Part shown: piece after piece, positions 42,721 to 52,285 of the stretch
Numbering within the stretch: position 1 is the first letter of the stretch
Layout of the letters: each line of letters opens with the position of its first letter
Origin: Nitrobium sp046350935
GTDB taxonomy: Bacteria > Nitrospirota > Thermodesulfovibrionia > Thermodesulfovibrionales > Dissulfurispiraceae
Length of the DNA stretch: 64,000 nucleotides
Direction: 5' to 3'
Assembly (NCBI GenBank): GCA_046350935.1
Contig: JAXLZK010000001.1
Span: 1-64,000, forward strand
Notes under the pieces: model-generated
Told to the model about the DNA's origin: nothing
Seen by the model: only the letters and a program-made list of their open reading frames with translations
Databases searched by the model: none
Made by a program: the position numbers and the translations under genes

Positions 42721-45390
42721 ATGGAGTGGCATCGGCGGGAGGTCGACACCGTCCTCCGTGAAGTGAAGTCGTCCTTCCGGGGGCTTTCTCCGGAAGAAGC
42801 GGAGAGCCGCTTTCGCGAATACGGCCCCAATGAGCTGAAGGAGGGCAGGAAGAAGACCCCCCTCGCGATGTTTCTCGCCCAGTTCAGGGATGTCATGATC
42901 CTCGTCCTGATCGCTGCCGCTCTCGTCTCAGGGATCATCGGGGAGCCTTCCGACACCCTCGCCATCGCCGTGATCGTCGTCCTGAACGCCGTCATCGGAT
43001 TTGTACAGGAATACAGGGCCGAAAAGGCCCTGGAGGCGCTGAAGAAGATGGCTGCGCCCCTGGCGACGGTCACCAGGGGGGGCAGCGTTTCCGATATTCC
43101 CGCGGCAGGGCTCGTTCCCGGCGATATCGTCCTCCTCGATGCGGGAAAGGTTGTTCCCGCCGATCTGAGGATCATCGAGGCCGCCCGGTTGAAGATCGAA
43201 GAGGCCCCCCTGACCGGGGAATCCGTCCCCATCGACAAGCACACGGAGCCGCTCCACGAAGAGAGGCCCCCCCTCGGGGACAGGCGAAACATGGCCTACA
43301 AGGGGACCACCGTGTCGTACGGCCGCGGCGTGGGGGTGGTGGTTGCCACCGGCATGAGGACGGAGCTGGGCAGGATCGCCGCCCTGCTGCAGGAGCAGGA
43401 AGAGGTGAAGACGCCTCTCCAGAAGAGGCTGGCGTCTTTCGGACAGAAGCTCGCCCTTGCCGTTATCGTCATCTGCGTCGTTGTTTTCGGACTCGGCGTA
43501 TTCAGGGGCGAGCCCCCGCTCCTGATGCTCCTCACGGCGATCTCCCTTGCCGTAGCCGCGATTCCCGAAGCGCTCCCGGCGGTGGTCACCATCTCCCTTG
43601 CCCTCGGTGCGAAGAAACTGGTGCGGCAGAACGCCCTCATCCGGAAGCTCCCGGCCGTCGAAACCCTCGGCTCGGTCACCTATATCTGCTCCGATAAGAC
43701 AGGCACTCTGACCCTCAACAAGATGACGGTGGAGGAGGTCTATTTCGACGGAGCGGTGTACCGTACGAACGCGAAGGGAGGCATGGGCGCGGGGGCGGAG
43801 GCGTCGGTCTTTGCGGTGCTCATGACCGCTCTGGCGCTGAACAACGATGCGCAGGCGGATGCGGAGGGCAGGCTGCTGGGCGACCCCACCGAGACGGCGC
43901 TCCACAGCCTTGCGCGGGACAACGGCTTCGAGAGGAAAGAGCAGGAAAAGGCCTTCCCGAGGGTTGCCGAACTCCCCTTCGATTCCGAACGGAAGTGCAT
44001 GACCACCCTGCACGAAAGCACCGCTTCGCCCCTCCTTCCCTTCTTGCCGCGGCACCGTTTTGTCTCTTTCACCAAGGGGGCGGTGGAGGTGCTCCTCGAG
44101 AAATCCGTCTCTCTCCTGACCCGCGAGGGGCTTCAGCCCCTGCCTGCTGAAGAGATCAACACGGTAAGCGAGAGGATGGCTTCGGAGGGCCTGCGGGTCC
44201 TCGGGCTTGCCGTGAGGACGTGGGAGGCGCTCCCGCAGGACCTTTCCCCGGAAGGAGTGGAGACCGGGCTTATCCTGGTCGGGCTGGTGGGCATGATGGA
44301 CCCGCCCCGTGAAGAAGCGCCGGGAGCGGTGGCGCTCTGCAGGGAGGCGGGGATGAATCCGGTGATGATCACCGGGGACCATCCCCTCACCGCCCGGGCC
44401 GTCGCGAGGAGGATCGGCATTCTCTCCGATGACGAGAGGGGCGTTATTACGGGCCGGGAGCTGCAGGAGCTCTCCCCGGCGGACTTTGAAGACAGGGTGG
44501 AGCGCATCCGTGTCTATGCGCGTGTGGCGCCGGAACAGAAGCTGCGCATCATCAGGGCGCTCCAGGATAAGGGACAGTTTGTGGCGATGACCGGAGACGG
44601 GGTGAACGACGCCCCTGCGTTGAGAAGGGCGGACATCGGGATCGCGATGGGGATCACCGGCACGGATGTGGCGAAGGAGGCGGCGCCCCTGATTCTCCTC
44701 GACGACAATTTCGCCTCCATCGTAAAGGCGGTGAAGGAGGGCAGGCGGATATTCGACAATATCCGGAAATTCATCCGCTACACCATGACGAGCAATTCCG
44801 GCGAAATCTGGACCATTTTTCTCGCCCCCTTCTTCGGCCTCCCCATCCCGCTCCTCCCCATTCACATACTCTGGATCAACCTGGTGACCGACGGGCTCCC
44901 GGGCCTCGCCCTCGCCGCGGAGCCCGCGGAAAAGGGCATCATGGGCCGGCCGCCGCGCCGCCCCGCGGAGAGCATCTTTGCGCAGGGACTCGGCATCCAT
45001 ATCCTCTGGGTGGGGCTCCTGATGGGCGCGGTTTCCCTCTTCACTCAGGAGCTGGCCCTGCGTGCCGCGGGGACGCACTGGCAGACGATGGTCTTTACCG
45101 TTCTCTGCCTCAGCCAGATGGGGCATGTCCTGGCTATCCGCTCGGAAAGAGAGTCGCTTTTCACCCTGGGGCTCTTCTCCAATAAGCCTCTTCTCGGAGC
45201 ATTCCTCCTGACCTTCGCCCTCCAGATGTCCACCATCTATGTTCCCTTTCTCCAGCCTGTTTTCCGGACGGCGCCCCTCTCGGCAGGGGAGCTGGCCCTC
45301 ACCCTTGTCCTCTCGACCGTGGTTTTTTTCGCGGTCGAAATCGAGAAGTGGCTCAGGAGGAGGGGGGAAGGGGGAGCGGCGGCTTTATGA
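42721..45390 (+). CDS. P-type cation ATPase (Ca2+/Mn2+, PMR1/SERCA-like)
   Basis: An 889-residue type II P-ATPase. The N-terminal cation-ATPase domain (SPEEAESRFREYGPNELKE) and actuator motif LTGES are followed by the phosphorylation site CSDKTGTLT, the hinge GDGVNDAPAL and ten membrane helices. Helix 4 reads VAAIPEALPAVVT and helix 6 ILWINLVTDGLPGLAL, the calcium-site pattern of PMR1/SERCA pumps, which often also carry Mn2+. It should export the ion using ATP. With a manganese riboswitch 5 kb upstream, a shared Mn2+ or Ca2+ role is possible but unproven. Confidence 0.92.
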   Translation: MEWHRREVDTVLREVKSSFRGLSPEEAESRFREYGPNELKEGRKKTPLAMFLAQFRDVMILVLIAAALVSGIIGEPSDTLAIAVIVVLNAVIGFVQEYRAEKALEALKKMAAPLATVTRGGSVSDIPAAGLVPGDIVLLDAGKVVPADLRIIEAARLKIEEAPLTGESVPIDKHTEPLHEERPPLGDRRNMAYKGTTVSYGRGVGVVVATGMRTELGRIAALLQEQEEVKTPLQKRLASFGQKLALAVIVICVVVFGLGVFRGEPPLLMLLTAISLAVAAIPEALPAVVTISLALGAKKLVRQNALIRKLPAVETLGSVTYICSDKTGTLTLNKMTVEEVYFDGAVYRTNAKGGMGAGAEASVFAVLMTALALNNDAQADAEGRLLGDPTETALHSLARDNGFERKEQEKAFPRVAELPFDSERKCMTTLHESTASPLLPFLPRHRFVSFTKGAVEVLLEKSVSLLTREGLQPLPAEEINTVSERMASEGLRVLGLAVRTWEALPQDLSPEGVETGLILVGLVGMMDPPREEAPGAVALCREAGMNPVMITGDHPLTARAVARRIGILSDDERGVITGRELQELSPADFEDRVERIRVYARVAPEQKLRIIRALQDKGQFVAMTGDGVNDAPALRRADIGIAMGITGTDVAKEAAPLILLDDNFASIVKAVKEGRRIFDNIRKFIRYTMTSNSGEIWTIFLAPFFGLPIPLLPIHILWINLVTDGLPGLALAAEPAEKGIMGRPPRRPAESIFAQGLGIHILWVGLLMGAVSLFTQELALRAAGTHWQTMVFTVLCLSQMGHVLAIRSERESLFTLGLFSNKPLLGAFLLTFALQMSTIYVPFLQPVFRTAPLSAGELALTLVLSTVVFFAVEIEKWLRRRGEGGAAAL

Positions 45391-45427
45391 TACAATAAGA
45401 CCTCATTTTTTCTGGACAGGAGGAGAT

Positions 45428-46306
45428 ATGGCGGACGTGGTGATGGAAACGGACTTGAAGGGCGTGAAATTCGTCAGGCGCGGCAAGGTGCGCGATGTCT
45501 ACGAGATAGGCGATTTCTTCCTCATTATCGCCACCGACAGGGTGTCCGCTTTCGATGTGGTGCTGCCCAACGGCATCCCGGGAAAGGGGAAGGTCCTGAC
45601 GCAGATTTCGGTCTATTGGTTCGACCGGATGCGGGACATCGTCGAAAACCATCTCGTCGCCACCGAAGTGAGGGATTTCCCCAAAGCGCTTCATCAGTAC
45701 GAAGAGATCCTGGAAGGCAGGACCATGCTGGTGAAAAAGGCGGAGACCCTTCCGGTGGAGTGCATCGTGCGCGGCTATCTCTCCGGCTCCGGATGGAAGG
45801 AATACCAGGCGAAGGGCACGGTCTGCGGGATCAGGCTCCCCGGCGGGCTCGTCGAATCGGCCCGGCTCGAAGAGCCCATCTTCACCCCCAGCACGAAGGC
45901 TGAGGAGGGGCACGACATCAACATCAGTTTCGGGGAAATGAGGAAGATCGTGGGCGACGCCCTTGCGGACAGGCTCAGAGAGATGAGCCTGGCGGTGTAC
46001 GGGAAGGCCCGGGAAATCGCGGAAAAGAAAGGGATCATCATCGCCGATACGAAAATGGAATTCGGCATGCATGAGGGGAGGATGATCCTCATCGACGAGC
46101 TCCTCACCCCCGATTCGTCGCGCTTCTGGTCGACGCAGGACTACCGGCCCGGAAAAGGGCAGGACAGTTTCGACAAGCAGATCGTCAGGGACTATCTCCT
46201 CACCCTCGACTGGGACCAGACCTATCCAGGCCCGGAGCTTCCCGGCGACATCGTCCGGAAGACGGCGGAGAGGTACCGTGAGATCGCGGAGATACTGACC
46301 CGGTAG
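45428..46306 (+). CDS. purC: SAICAR synthetase PurC
   Basis: A 292-residue enzyme joining CAIR and aspartate with ATP in purine synthesis. The ATP-binding start KFVRRGKVRDVYEIGDFFLIIATDRVSAFDVVLPNGIPGKG and the signature LPVECIVRGYLSGSGWKEY are complete. TKMEFGMHEGRMILIDELLTPDSSRFW is the conserved C-terminal active segment. The ATG at 45428 follows AGGAGG; a longer upstream reading frame overlaps the ATPase end and is rejected. TACAAT near 45391 may be a -10 element. Confidence 0.95.
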   Translation: MADVVMETDLKGVKFVRRGKVRDVYEIGDFFLIIATDRVSAFDVVLPNGIPGKGKVLTQISVYWFDRMRDIVENHLVATEVRDFPKALHQYEEILEGRTMLVKKAETLPVECIVRGYLSGSGWKEYQAKGTVCGIRLPGGLVESARLEEPIFTPSTKAEEGHDINISFGEMRKIVGDALADRLREMSLAVYGKAREIAEKKGIIIADTKMEFGMHEGRMILIDELLTPDSSRFWSTQDYRPGKGQDSFDKQIVRDYLLTLDWDQTYPGPELPGDIVRKTAERYREIAEILTR

Positions 46307-46321
46307 CAGCGGATACCGTCA

Positions 46322-46340
46322 TACGGGCACTTTGCCCGTA
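46322..46340 (+). promoter_or_regulatory. hairpin between purC and mazG
   Basis: TACGGGCA and TGCCCGTA pair perfectly over eight bases around a three-base loop, 16 bases past the purC stop. No U-tract follows, so it may be a processing or attenuating hairpin rather than a full terminator. Confidence 0.5.
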
Positions 46341-46370
46341 GTACCGGCCCGTCATCCGGAGAGGGAATAT

Positions 46371-47144
46371 ATGGACACCTTCAGAAAATTGCTCGATATC
46401 ATGGCCTCCCTCCGCGCGGAAAACGGCTGCCCGTGGGACAGGGAGCAGACGCACGAATCCCTCAAACCCTTTCTGGTGGAAGAGGCCTACGAGGTCCTGG
46501 AAGCCATCGATGAGGGGGACCCGTTGAAGATCAAAGAGGACTTGGGCGACCTGCTCTTCCAGATCGTTTTCCATGCCCAGTTGGGCAAAGAGCGGGGGGA
46601 ATTTGATATGGACAGCATCATCGACGGGATCAGCAGGAAGATGGTTTCCCGGCATCCCCATGTCTTCGGCGACGCGCAGTGCGCCACCTCCGAAGAGGTG
46701 CGCGCGCAGTGGGACGAGAGGAAAAAGGAAGAGGGGAAGCTGCAGGAGTCTCTTCTCGAAGGGGTCCCGACGGGATTGCCTTCTCTCCTGCGCGCCCAGC
46801 GGCTCCAGGCGAGGGCCGCACGGGTCGGTTTCGACTGGGCCCGGGTGGAGGAAGTCCTCGGCAAGCTGGAAGAGGAGCTGGGGGAGTTCAGGGATGCGCT
46901 GGGAAGCGGGGACAAGGCGCGGATCGAGGAGGAATTGGGAGATGTCCTTTTCGTCCTGGTGAATGTCTCCCGCTTCGTGGAGGTAAGCCCCGAGGATGCC
47001 CTGCGCAAGACCATACACAAGTTCATCTCCCGTTTCCGCTATATCGAGAGGAAGGCGGCGGAGGCGGGAAAGAGCCTCCACGCAATGACCCTTGAGGAAA
47101 TGGACGTCCTCTGGGAGGAGGCAAAGAGAAGGGGGGCGCCGTAG
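46371..47144 (+). CDS. mazG: MazG nucleoside triphosphate pyrophosphohydrolase
   Basis: A 257-residue tandem MazG protein. Domain 1 carries the metal motif EEAYEVLEAIDEGD plus KEDLGDLLFQIVFHAQL; domain 2 has KLEEELGEFRDAL plus EEELGDVLFVLVNVSRFVE. Both E-x-x-E...E-x-x-D sets are present. It removes abnormal or excess NTPs and influences (p)ppGpp signalling in other bacteria. The start MDTFRKLLDIMASLRAENGCPWDREQTHESL is standard, with GGAGAGG upstream. Confidence 0.93.
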   Translation: MDTFRKLLDIMASLRAENGCPWDREQTHESLKPFLVEEAYEVLEAIDEGDPLKIKEDLGDLLFQIVFHAQLGKERGEFDMDSIIDGISRKMVSRHPHVFGDAQCATSEEVRAQWDERKKEEGKLQESLLEGVPTGLPSLLRAQRLQARAARVGFDWARVEEVLGKLEEELGEFRDALGSGDKARIEEELGDVLFVLVNVSRFVEVSPEDALRKTIHKFISRFRYIERKAAEAGKSLHAMTLEEMDVLWEEAKRRGAP

Positions 47145-47192
47145 CCGTTATTTTTCCCCATAACCCCATCTAATTAAACACTATTATTGTAA

Positions 47193-47221
47193 TTGACATC
47201 CTCTGAATGTTGGTATACAAT
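47193..47221 (+). promoter_or_regulatory. sigma-70 promoter of the cold-shock gene
   Basis: TTGACA at 47193-47198, 17-base spacer, TACAAT at 47216-47221. About 65 bases of leader precede the ATG, as is common for cspA-type genes whose leaders control expression in the cold. Confidence 0.75.
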
Positions 47222-47291
47222 TACTCTACGATACTTTGTCTCGGTATTCTTAGCAACCCTGTTTTCGGGGAAAAAGGAGGATGTCTCGGTT

Positions 47292-47495
47292 ATGGCTTTA
47301 GAAGGAAAGGTGAAGTGGTTCAACGAGTCCAAAGGGTATGGCTTTATCCAGCAGGATAACGGTGCGGATGTCTTCGTCCACTACTCCTCCATCAAGAGTG
47401 AGGGCTTCAAGACATTAGCCGAGGGCCAGAGGGTGCAGTTCGAAATCGTTGATGGAGACCGTGGACCGAAAGCGGTGAACGTGGTAAAGATATAA
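47292..47495 (+). CDS. CspA-type cold-shock protein
   Basis: A 67-residue single OB-fold RNA chaperone: MALEGKVKWFNESKGYGFIQQDNGADVFVHYSSIKSEGFKTLAEGQRVQFEIVDGDRGPKAVNVVKI. The RNP1 motif KGYGFI and RNP2 DVFVHY are intact. AGGAGG lies eleven bases upstream, a little far. It has its own promoter and terminator, so it is a single-gene unit. Confidence 0.96.
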   Translation: MALEGKVKWFNESKGYGFIQQDNGADVFVHYSSIKSEGFKTLAEGQRVQFEIVDGDRGPKAVNVVKI

Positions 47496-47523
47496 TTCTT
47501 TTTTATTTATTTTTAAAGATACA

Positions 47524-47547
47524 GGGCCTGTAAGGGCCCTTTTTTTT
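47524..47547 (+). terminator. intrinsic terminator of the cold-shock gene
   Basis: GGGCCT, loop GTAA, GGGCCC, then eight Ts (47540-47547). The stem is six base pairs including one wobble with a GNRA-type loop. It lies 28 bases past the stop codon. Confidence 0.85.
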
Positions 47548-47616
47548 GCTCTCCCTTCCGTATACGTCCCGACTTGTCTTGTATAATCTTCGGATTTTCC
47601 GGTATCTTATTACTCT

Positions 47617-48475
47617 ATGCGCTTGCCCGGATGGATCAGGACAAAGGCCACGGGCCTCCATTCCACCAAGAACCTGCTGAGGAGCCATGGGCTTGCCACT
47701 GTCTGCGAGGAGGCGCGGTGCCCCAACCAGGGAGTCTGCTTTGCGAAGCCCACGGCGGCCTTCATGATCCTGGGAGACCGCTGCACACGGGAGTGCTCCT
47801 TCTGCTCCGTCTCTTCAGGCGCACCGGCCGCGGTCGACCCCCAGGAGCCGGAGCGGGTGGCGGAAGCGGCTGCGGAGCTGGGTCTCCGGTACGTGGTGGT
47901 CACTTCGGTGACACGGGACGACCTCCCCGACGGCGGCGCTGCGCAGTTTGCCTCCACGATACGGGCCGTCAGGAGGCGGCTTCCTGCCGCGCGGGTGGAA
48001 GTGCTCGTCCCCGATTTCCGGGGAGACGGCGAAGCGCTGCGGCGTGTTCTCGCTGCGGAGCCTGACGTCTTCAATCACAACATGGAGACGGTGCGGAGGC
48101 TTTATCGTGGTGCGGCCCCAGGCCGATTACGCGCGTTCGCTGGGGGTCCTGCGGAGCGCGAAGGAGCTCGCTCCCTCTCTCCGCACCAAATCGGGTCTGA
48201 TGCTCGGAGTGGGGGAGACACGGGCGGAAGTGGAAGAACTCTTTCGGGACCTCAGGTCCGCAGGGTGCTCTCTGCTGACCTTAGGACAATATCTGCAGCC
48301 TACAAAAAAGAATCTGCCTGTTGTAGAATACATACGTCCCGAAATCTTTGAAGAACTGAAGGAAACAGCCCTTGCAGCGGGCTTCGCCTTTGTCGCCTCC
48401 GGCCCTCTGGTGAGGAGCTCGATGAACGCGGAGGAAATGTACGAACAAGGAAGAGCAGGAACGGAGAGCCGATAA
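47617..48475 (+). pseudogene. lipA: lipoyl synthase LipA with one apparent frameshift
   Basis: A radical-SAM lipoyl synthase inserting two sulfurs into octanoyl groups. The N-terminal auxiliary cluster motif CEEARCPNQGVCF and the radical-SAM motif CTRECSFCSV are intact in the first frame, which runs to about 48110 (NHNMETVRRLYR). The rest, VRPQADYARSLGVLRSAKEL to the C-terminal RSSMNAEEMYEQ, lies in another frame. Removing one G near 48112 (CGTGGTGCGG) would give LYR-VRPQADY and a protein of about 285 residues. In an otherwise intact 58-kb stretch this suggests a single base error, not gene loss. TATAAT at 47582 may be the -10 element. Confidence 0.85.
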
Positions 48476-48498
48476 CCGGGAAGCAAGGAGGATGCAGC

Positions 48499-49674
48499 GT
48501 GTTTGAATTCAACCGGATAAAGAGATTGCCGCCCTACGTATTCGCCATTGTCAATACATTAAAGATGGAATACAGGAGGCAGGGAGAAGACATCATCGAC
48601 CTCGGGATGGGGAACCCCGACATGGCCGCTCCCAAACATGTCATCGACAAGCTGTGCGAGGCGGCCAAGAACCCGAAGAACCATCGCTATTCGGCTTCCA
48701 AGGGCATCACCCACCTCCGGATGGCGATTGCCGAGTGGTACAAGAGGCGGTTCGACGTGGAGATCGACCCCGACTCCGAAGCGGTGGTGACCATCGGCTC
48801 GAAGGAGGGTCTTTCGCACCTGGCCCTCGCCACGATCCAGCCGGGAGACGTGGTGATGACTCCCACGCCGGCCTATCCCATCCACCCGTACAGCGTCATC
48901 ATCGCGGGCGGTGAAGTCACCAGCATTCCCATCGGGCCGGGGATCGACTTCCTGGCGGAAATGGAAAAGGCGTACAAGAAGACATGGCCCCGGCCGAAAA
49001 TGCTGATCATCAATTTCCCCCATAACCCTACCACGACGGTGGTCGAGGGGCTCGATCTTTTCAGGAAAGTGGTGGATTTCGCAAAGGAAAACAACATCAT
49101 CGTGATCCACGATTTCGCCTATGCCGACCTTGTCTTCGACGACTACAAGGCGCCCAGTTTCCTCCAGGTGCCCGGCGCCAAGGACGTGGGAGTGGAGTTC
49201 TTTTCACTGACGAAGAGCTATTCCATGGCGGGCTGGCGGGTCGGTTTCTGCGTGGGAAACAAGGACGTCATCAACGCCCTCATCAAGATAAAGAGCTACC
49301 TGGATTACGGGATGTTCCAGCCGATCCAGATCGCGAGCATCGTCGCTCTCCGCGGGCCGCAGGACTGCGTGGAGGAATTCCGGCAGGTCTACCAGTCCCG
49401 CAGGAACGCCCTGATCAAGGGGCTGAACAGGGCGGGGTGGGCGATAGACTCGCCCAAGGCCACCATGTTCGTCTGGGCCGAGATCCCGGAGCCCTTTAAG
49501 GAAATGGGCTCCCTCGAATTCTGCAAATACCTGATCGCCGAGGCGAAGGTGGCGGTGTCCCCCGGCATCGGCTTCGGCGAGGGGGGAGACGGATACGTGC
49601 GTTTCGCCCTTGTGGAGAACGAGCACCGGATCAAACAGGCGGTGACCGGCATTAAGAAGGCCCTGCACCGCTAA
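48499..49674 (+). CDS. alaC: AlaC-type alanine transaminase
   Basis: A 391-residue PLP aminotransferase of class I fold. The start is GTG after AAGGAGG. Key features are YSASKGITHLRMAIAEWYKRRF, NFPHNPTTTVVE (Asn of the cofactor pocket), HDFAYADLVFDD (Asp), the PLP lysine in FSLTKSYSMAGWRVGF, and YVRFALVENEHRI at the C-terminus. It closely follows the alanine transaminase/LL-DAP-aminotransferase-like group always found just before hom in this type of cluster. It likely provides or uses pyruvate and alanine. Confidence 0.9.
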   Translation: MFEFNRIKRLPPYVFAIVNTLKMEYRRQGEDIIDLGMGNPDMAAPKHVIDKLCEAAKNPKNHRYSASKGITHLRMAIAEWYKRRFDVEIDPDSEAVVTIGSKEGLSHLALATIQPGDVVMTPTPAYPIHPYSVIIAGGEVTSIPIGPGIDFLAEMEKAYKKTWPRPKMLIINFPHNPTTTVVEGLDLFRKVVDFAKENNIIVIHDFAYADLVFDDYKAPSFLQVPGAKDVGVEFFSLTKSYSMAGWRVGFCVGNKDVINALIKIKSYLDYGMFQPIQIASIVALRGPQDCVEEFRQVYQSRRNALIKGLNRAGWAIDSPKATMFVWAEIPEPFKEMGSLEFCKYLIAEAKVAVSPGIGFGEGGDGYVRFALVENEHRIKQAVTGIKKALHR

Positions 49675-49778
49675 TACCGCCGTTGATCATGCCCGCGAAC
49701 GGGCCGGTGACCGGCCCGGTGACCGAAAAGGTCCGGCCTGTGCTGTAGAGTGATTGCAATAAAAAGGGGTTTTCAAAT

Positions 49779-51089
49779 ATGAAGAGAGATTCTGTTTCCG
49801 TAGGCATCATCGGGTTCGGCACGGTCGGGACCGGGGCGGCCCGCATTCTTCTCGAAAACAGCGCGCTCATCAGGGAGAGATGCGGCTTCTCCGTCGTGCT
49901 GAAGAGGATTGCGGACCTCGATATCGCCAGGGACCGCGGCATCAGGCTGCCGGACGGGGTGCTTACCGCCGACGCGCGCGCCCTTCTCAACGATCCCGAT
50001 ATCGATATCATCGTGGAGCTGATGGGGGGAATTCATCCCGCAAAGGATTTCCTGCTCGAAGCGGTGCGGAACGGGAAGCATGTGGTCACCGCCAACAAGG
50101 CGCTCCTCGCGACAGAGGGCGCCGGGATTTTCGCCGAGGCGGAGAGGGCCGGAGTCGAGATCGGGTTCGAGGCCTCCGTCGCCGGCGGGATCCCGATCAT
50201 CAAGGTCCTCCGGGAAGGCCTCGTCGCGAACGCTATCGTTGCGGTGTACGGGATCATCAACGGGACCTCGAACTACATCCTTACCAAGATGACGGAGGAG
50301 AAGGTGGAATTTTCCTCCGCTCTCGCAGAGGCGCAGCGGCTCGGGTATGCGGAGGCCGATCCCACTTTCGACATAGAGGGTATCGACACCGCGCACAAGC
50401 TTACCCTCATCGCCTCCCTCGCGTATGGGATCCCCCTTTCGTTCGATGCGGTCTACAAGGAGGGAATCACGAAGATCACCGCTCAGGACATCGGGTTCGC
50501 GGCGGAGCTGGGGTATAAGGTGAAGCTGCTCGCCATCACCAAGGCGACCGACGGCGAGGTGGAGATGCGGGTGCATCCCACGATGGTCCCGAACGAGTAC
50601 CTTATTTCGAAGGTCGACGGCGTCTTCAACGCGGTGTACGTGGAGGGGGACGCGATAGGCCCGACCCTCTACTACGGGAGGGGCGCAGGCGACATGCCCA
50701 CCGGGAGCGCCGTGGTGGCGGATATCGTGGATATCGGGAAGAGCATCGTCCACGGCGTCGCGCGGAGGGCGCCGGGCATCTCTCCGGGGGCTGCGCCGCG
50801 AAAAGGCATCCGGAAGATGGAGGATATCGAGAGCATGTATTACTTCAGGTTTTCCGCCATGGACGAGCCGGGGGTCCTCTCCACGATCTCGGGCATCCTC
50901 GGCGCCTGCAACATCAGCATCGCCTCTGTCATCCAGAAAGGCAGGAGGATCGGCGGCTCCGTCCCCCTTGTCGTCCTGACCCACCGGGCCAGGGAAAAGA
51001 ACGTCCTCGATGCGCTCCGGGAGATAGACGCGCTGCCCGTCGTTTCGGACAAGACGCTCTTCATCAGGGTCGAGGGGAACGAAGAATAG
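49779..51089 (+). CDS. hom: homoserine dehydrogenase
   Basis: A 436-residue enzyme reducing aspartate semialdehyde to homoserine, the branch point to threonine and methionine. The NAD(P) loop GIIGFGTVGTGAARIL (residues about 8-23) is followed by the catalytic region VYGIINGTSNYILTKM, AEADPTFDIEGIDTAHKLTLIASLAYG and a C-terminal ACT domain (about 350-436, YYFRFSAMDEPGVLSTISGILG) for feedback control. The start is about 100 bases past alaC. It lies upstream of both a thiocarboxylate-type sulfur module and the threonine genes, which fits supplying homoserine to both. Confidence 0.95.
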   Translation: MKRDSVSVGIIGFGTVGTGAARILLENSALIRERCGFSVVLKRIADLDIARDRGIRLPDGVLTADARALLNDPDIDIIVELMGGIHPAKDFLLEAVRNGKHVVTANKALLATEGAGIFAEAERAGVEIGFEASVAGGIPIIKVLREGLVANAIVAVYGIINGTSNYILTKMTEEKVEFSSALAEAQRLGYAEADPTFDIEGIDTAHKLTLIASLAYGIPLSFDAVYKEGITKITAQDIGFAAELGYKVKLLAITKATDGEVEMRVHPTMVPNEYLISKVDGVFNAVYVEGDAIGPTLYYGRGAGDMPTGSAVVADIVDIGKSIVHGVARRAPGISPGAAPRKGIRKMEDIESMYYFRFSAMDEPGVLSTISGILGACNISIASVIQKGRRIGGSVPLVVLTHRAREKNVLDALREIDALPVVSDKTLFIRVEGNEE

Positions 51090-51195
51090 GGCGCGGCGCT
51101 GCTTGCCTTTTTGGGGGCTTTTGTGCTAAATTATGCAGATAATCTAATGAGATATATTTTCAAGAACGTCGTGCAGGAGATGCGGGAGGAAGAGG

Positions 51196-51441
51196 ATGGA
51201 AGAGGGAAAGGCCGACAAGAAAATTGACATACGGGGGCTGGTGTGCCCCTACACTTTCGTGAAAGCGAAGATCGCCCTCGAAACCATGGAGGTGGGAGAG
51301 GTGCTCGAGATACTCCTCGATTACGAGGAGGCTTCGAGGAGCATCCCGAAATCCATGGAAGACCACGGGCAGAAAGTGTTGAAGGTGGAGAAGGCGAACG
51401 ACTCGGAGTGGGTCCTGGTCATCAGGAAGGAAACCGAGTAG
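51196..51441 (+). CDS. TusA-like sulfur carrier
   Basis: An 81-residue TusA/SirA-like protein: KIDIRGLVCPYTFVKAKIALETMEVGEVLEILLDY. The persulfide Cys lies in RGLVCPY in place of the usual RGLxCPxP, so the second Pro is missing. It should accept sulfane sulfur and deliver it to the E1-like protein encoded 43 bases downstream. A weak promoter (TTGCCT 51103-51108 and TAAATT 51127-51132) lies upstream. Confidence 0.88.
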   Translation: MEEGKADKKIDIRGLVCPYTFVKAKIALETMEVGEVLEILLDYEEASRSIPKSMEDHGQKVLKVEKANDSEWVLVIRKETE

Positions 51442-51484
51442 GCCGCGCCTGTTCAGGATTTTTTCAAAGCGGGGAGGTTCTGTA

Positions 51485-52285
51485 ATGGATTTTACCGAAG
51501 AGCAATTGCACCGGTACAGCCGGCATATCATTCTTCCCGAGGTCGGGGGGAAGGGGCAGAAAAAACTGCTCAACGCAAAGGTGTTCATCGTAGGGGCCGG
51601 GGGCTTGGGCTGCCCTGTGGGGTACTATCTCGCCGCTGCGGGGGTCGGCACCATCGGCATGGCCGACAACGACACCGTCGAGCTGAGCAATCTCCAGAGG
51701 CAGATCGCCCACAGCACGAAGACGCTCGGGATGCACAAGGTGGATTCCGCAAAGGCCACCTTCGAGGCGCTGAATCCCGACGTGAACGTGGTGGGCATCA
51801 AGGAAAGGATAGCGAAGGACACGATCCTCGACCTGATACGGGAGTACGATATCGTGGTGGACGGCAGCGACAACTTTCCCACCCGCTACCTGGTAAACGA
51901 CGCCTGTGTGATGGCGAAGAAGCCGCTGGTGAGCGGGGCCATTCTCCGGTTCGAGGGGCAGGTCACGACGATCCTCCCCGGCGAGGGACATTGTTACCGG
52001 TGTCTCTTTGAGGAGATGCCCCCTGCAGGGCTGGTGCCCTCCTGCCAGGAAGCGGGAGTAATAGGCGCTATCACGGGAGTGATCGGCTCCCTGCAGGCAC
52101 TGGAGGTCTGCAAGCTCATCCTCGGGAAGGGAGAGGTGCTGAAGAACACCCTCCTGATTTACGACGCCCTGAAGGTGACGTTCCGGCGGGTGAAGGTCCC
52201 GAAGAACCCCGGGTGCGCCGTATGCGGCAGCAGCCCCACCATCACGGAACTGCAGGATTACGACGCAGACTACTGCAGGATATAA
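51485..52285 (+). CDS. ThiF/MoeB/HesA-type E1-like adenylyltransferase
   Basis: A 266-residue protein. The nucleotide-binding loop GAGGLGCPVGYYLAAAGVG (about residues 37-55), the metal Asp in VDGSDNFPTRYLVNDAC and two CxxC pairs (CYRC, CAVC) that hold zinc are present. It should adenylate the C-terminal glycine of a ubiquitin-like carrier and load it with sulfur. The ThiS-like protein encoded at 54590 is the obvious substrate. The gene was probably named moeB by similarity, but no moa or thi genes are nearby, so a homocysteine or cysteine role fits better. Confidence 0.9.
   Translation: MDFTEEQLHRYSRHIILPEVGGKGQKKLLNAKVFIVGAGGLGCPVGYYLAAAGVGTIGMADNDTVELSNLQRQIAHSTKTLGMHKVDSAKATFEALNPDVNVVGIKERIAKDTILDLIREYDIVVDGSDNFPTRYLVNDACVMAKKPLVSGAILRFEGQVTTILPGEGHCYRCLFEEMPPAGLVPSCQEAGVIGAITGVIGSLQALEVCKLILGKGEVLKNTLLIYDALKVTFRRVKVPKNPGCAVCGSSPTITELQDYDADYCRI

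Noticed and set aside
42928..45126. Long open frame on the minus strand opposite the P-type ATPase
   Set aside because: Low-complexity Arg/Gly/His composition; the plus strand has all ATPase motifs.
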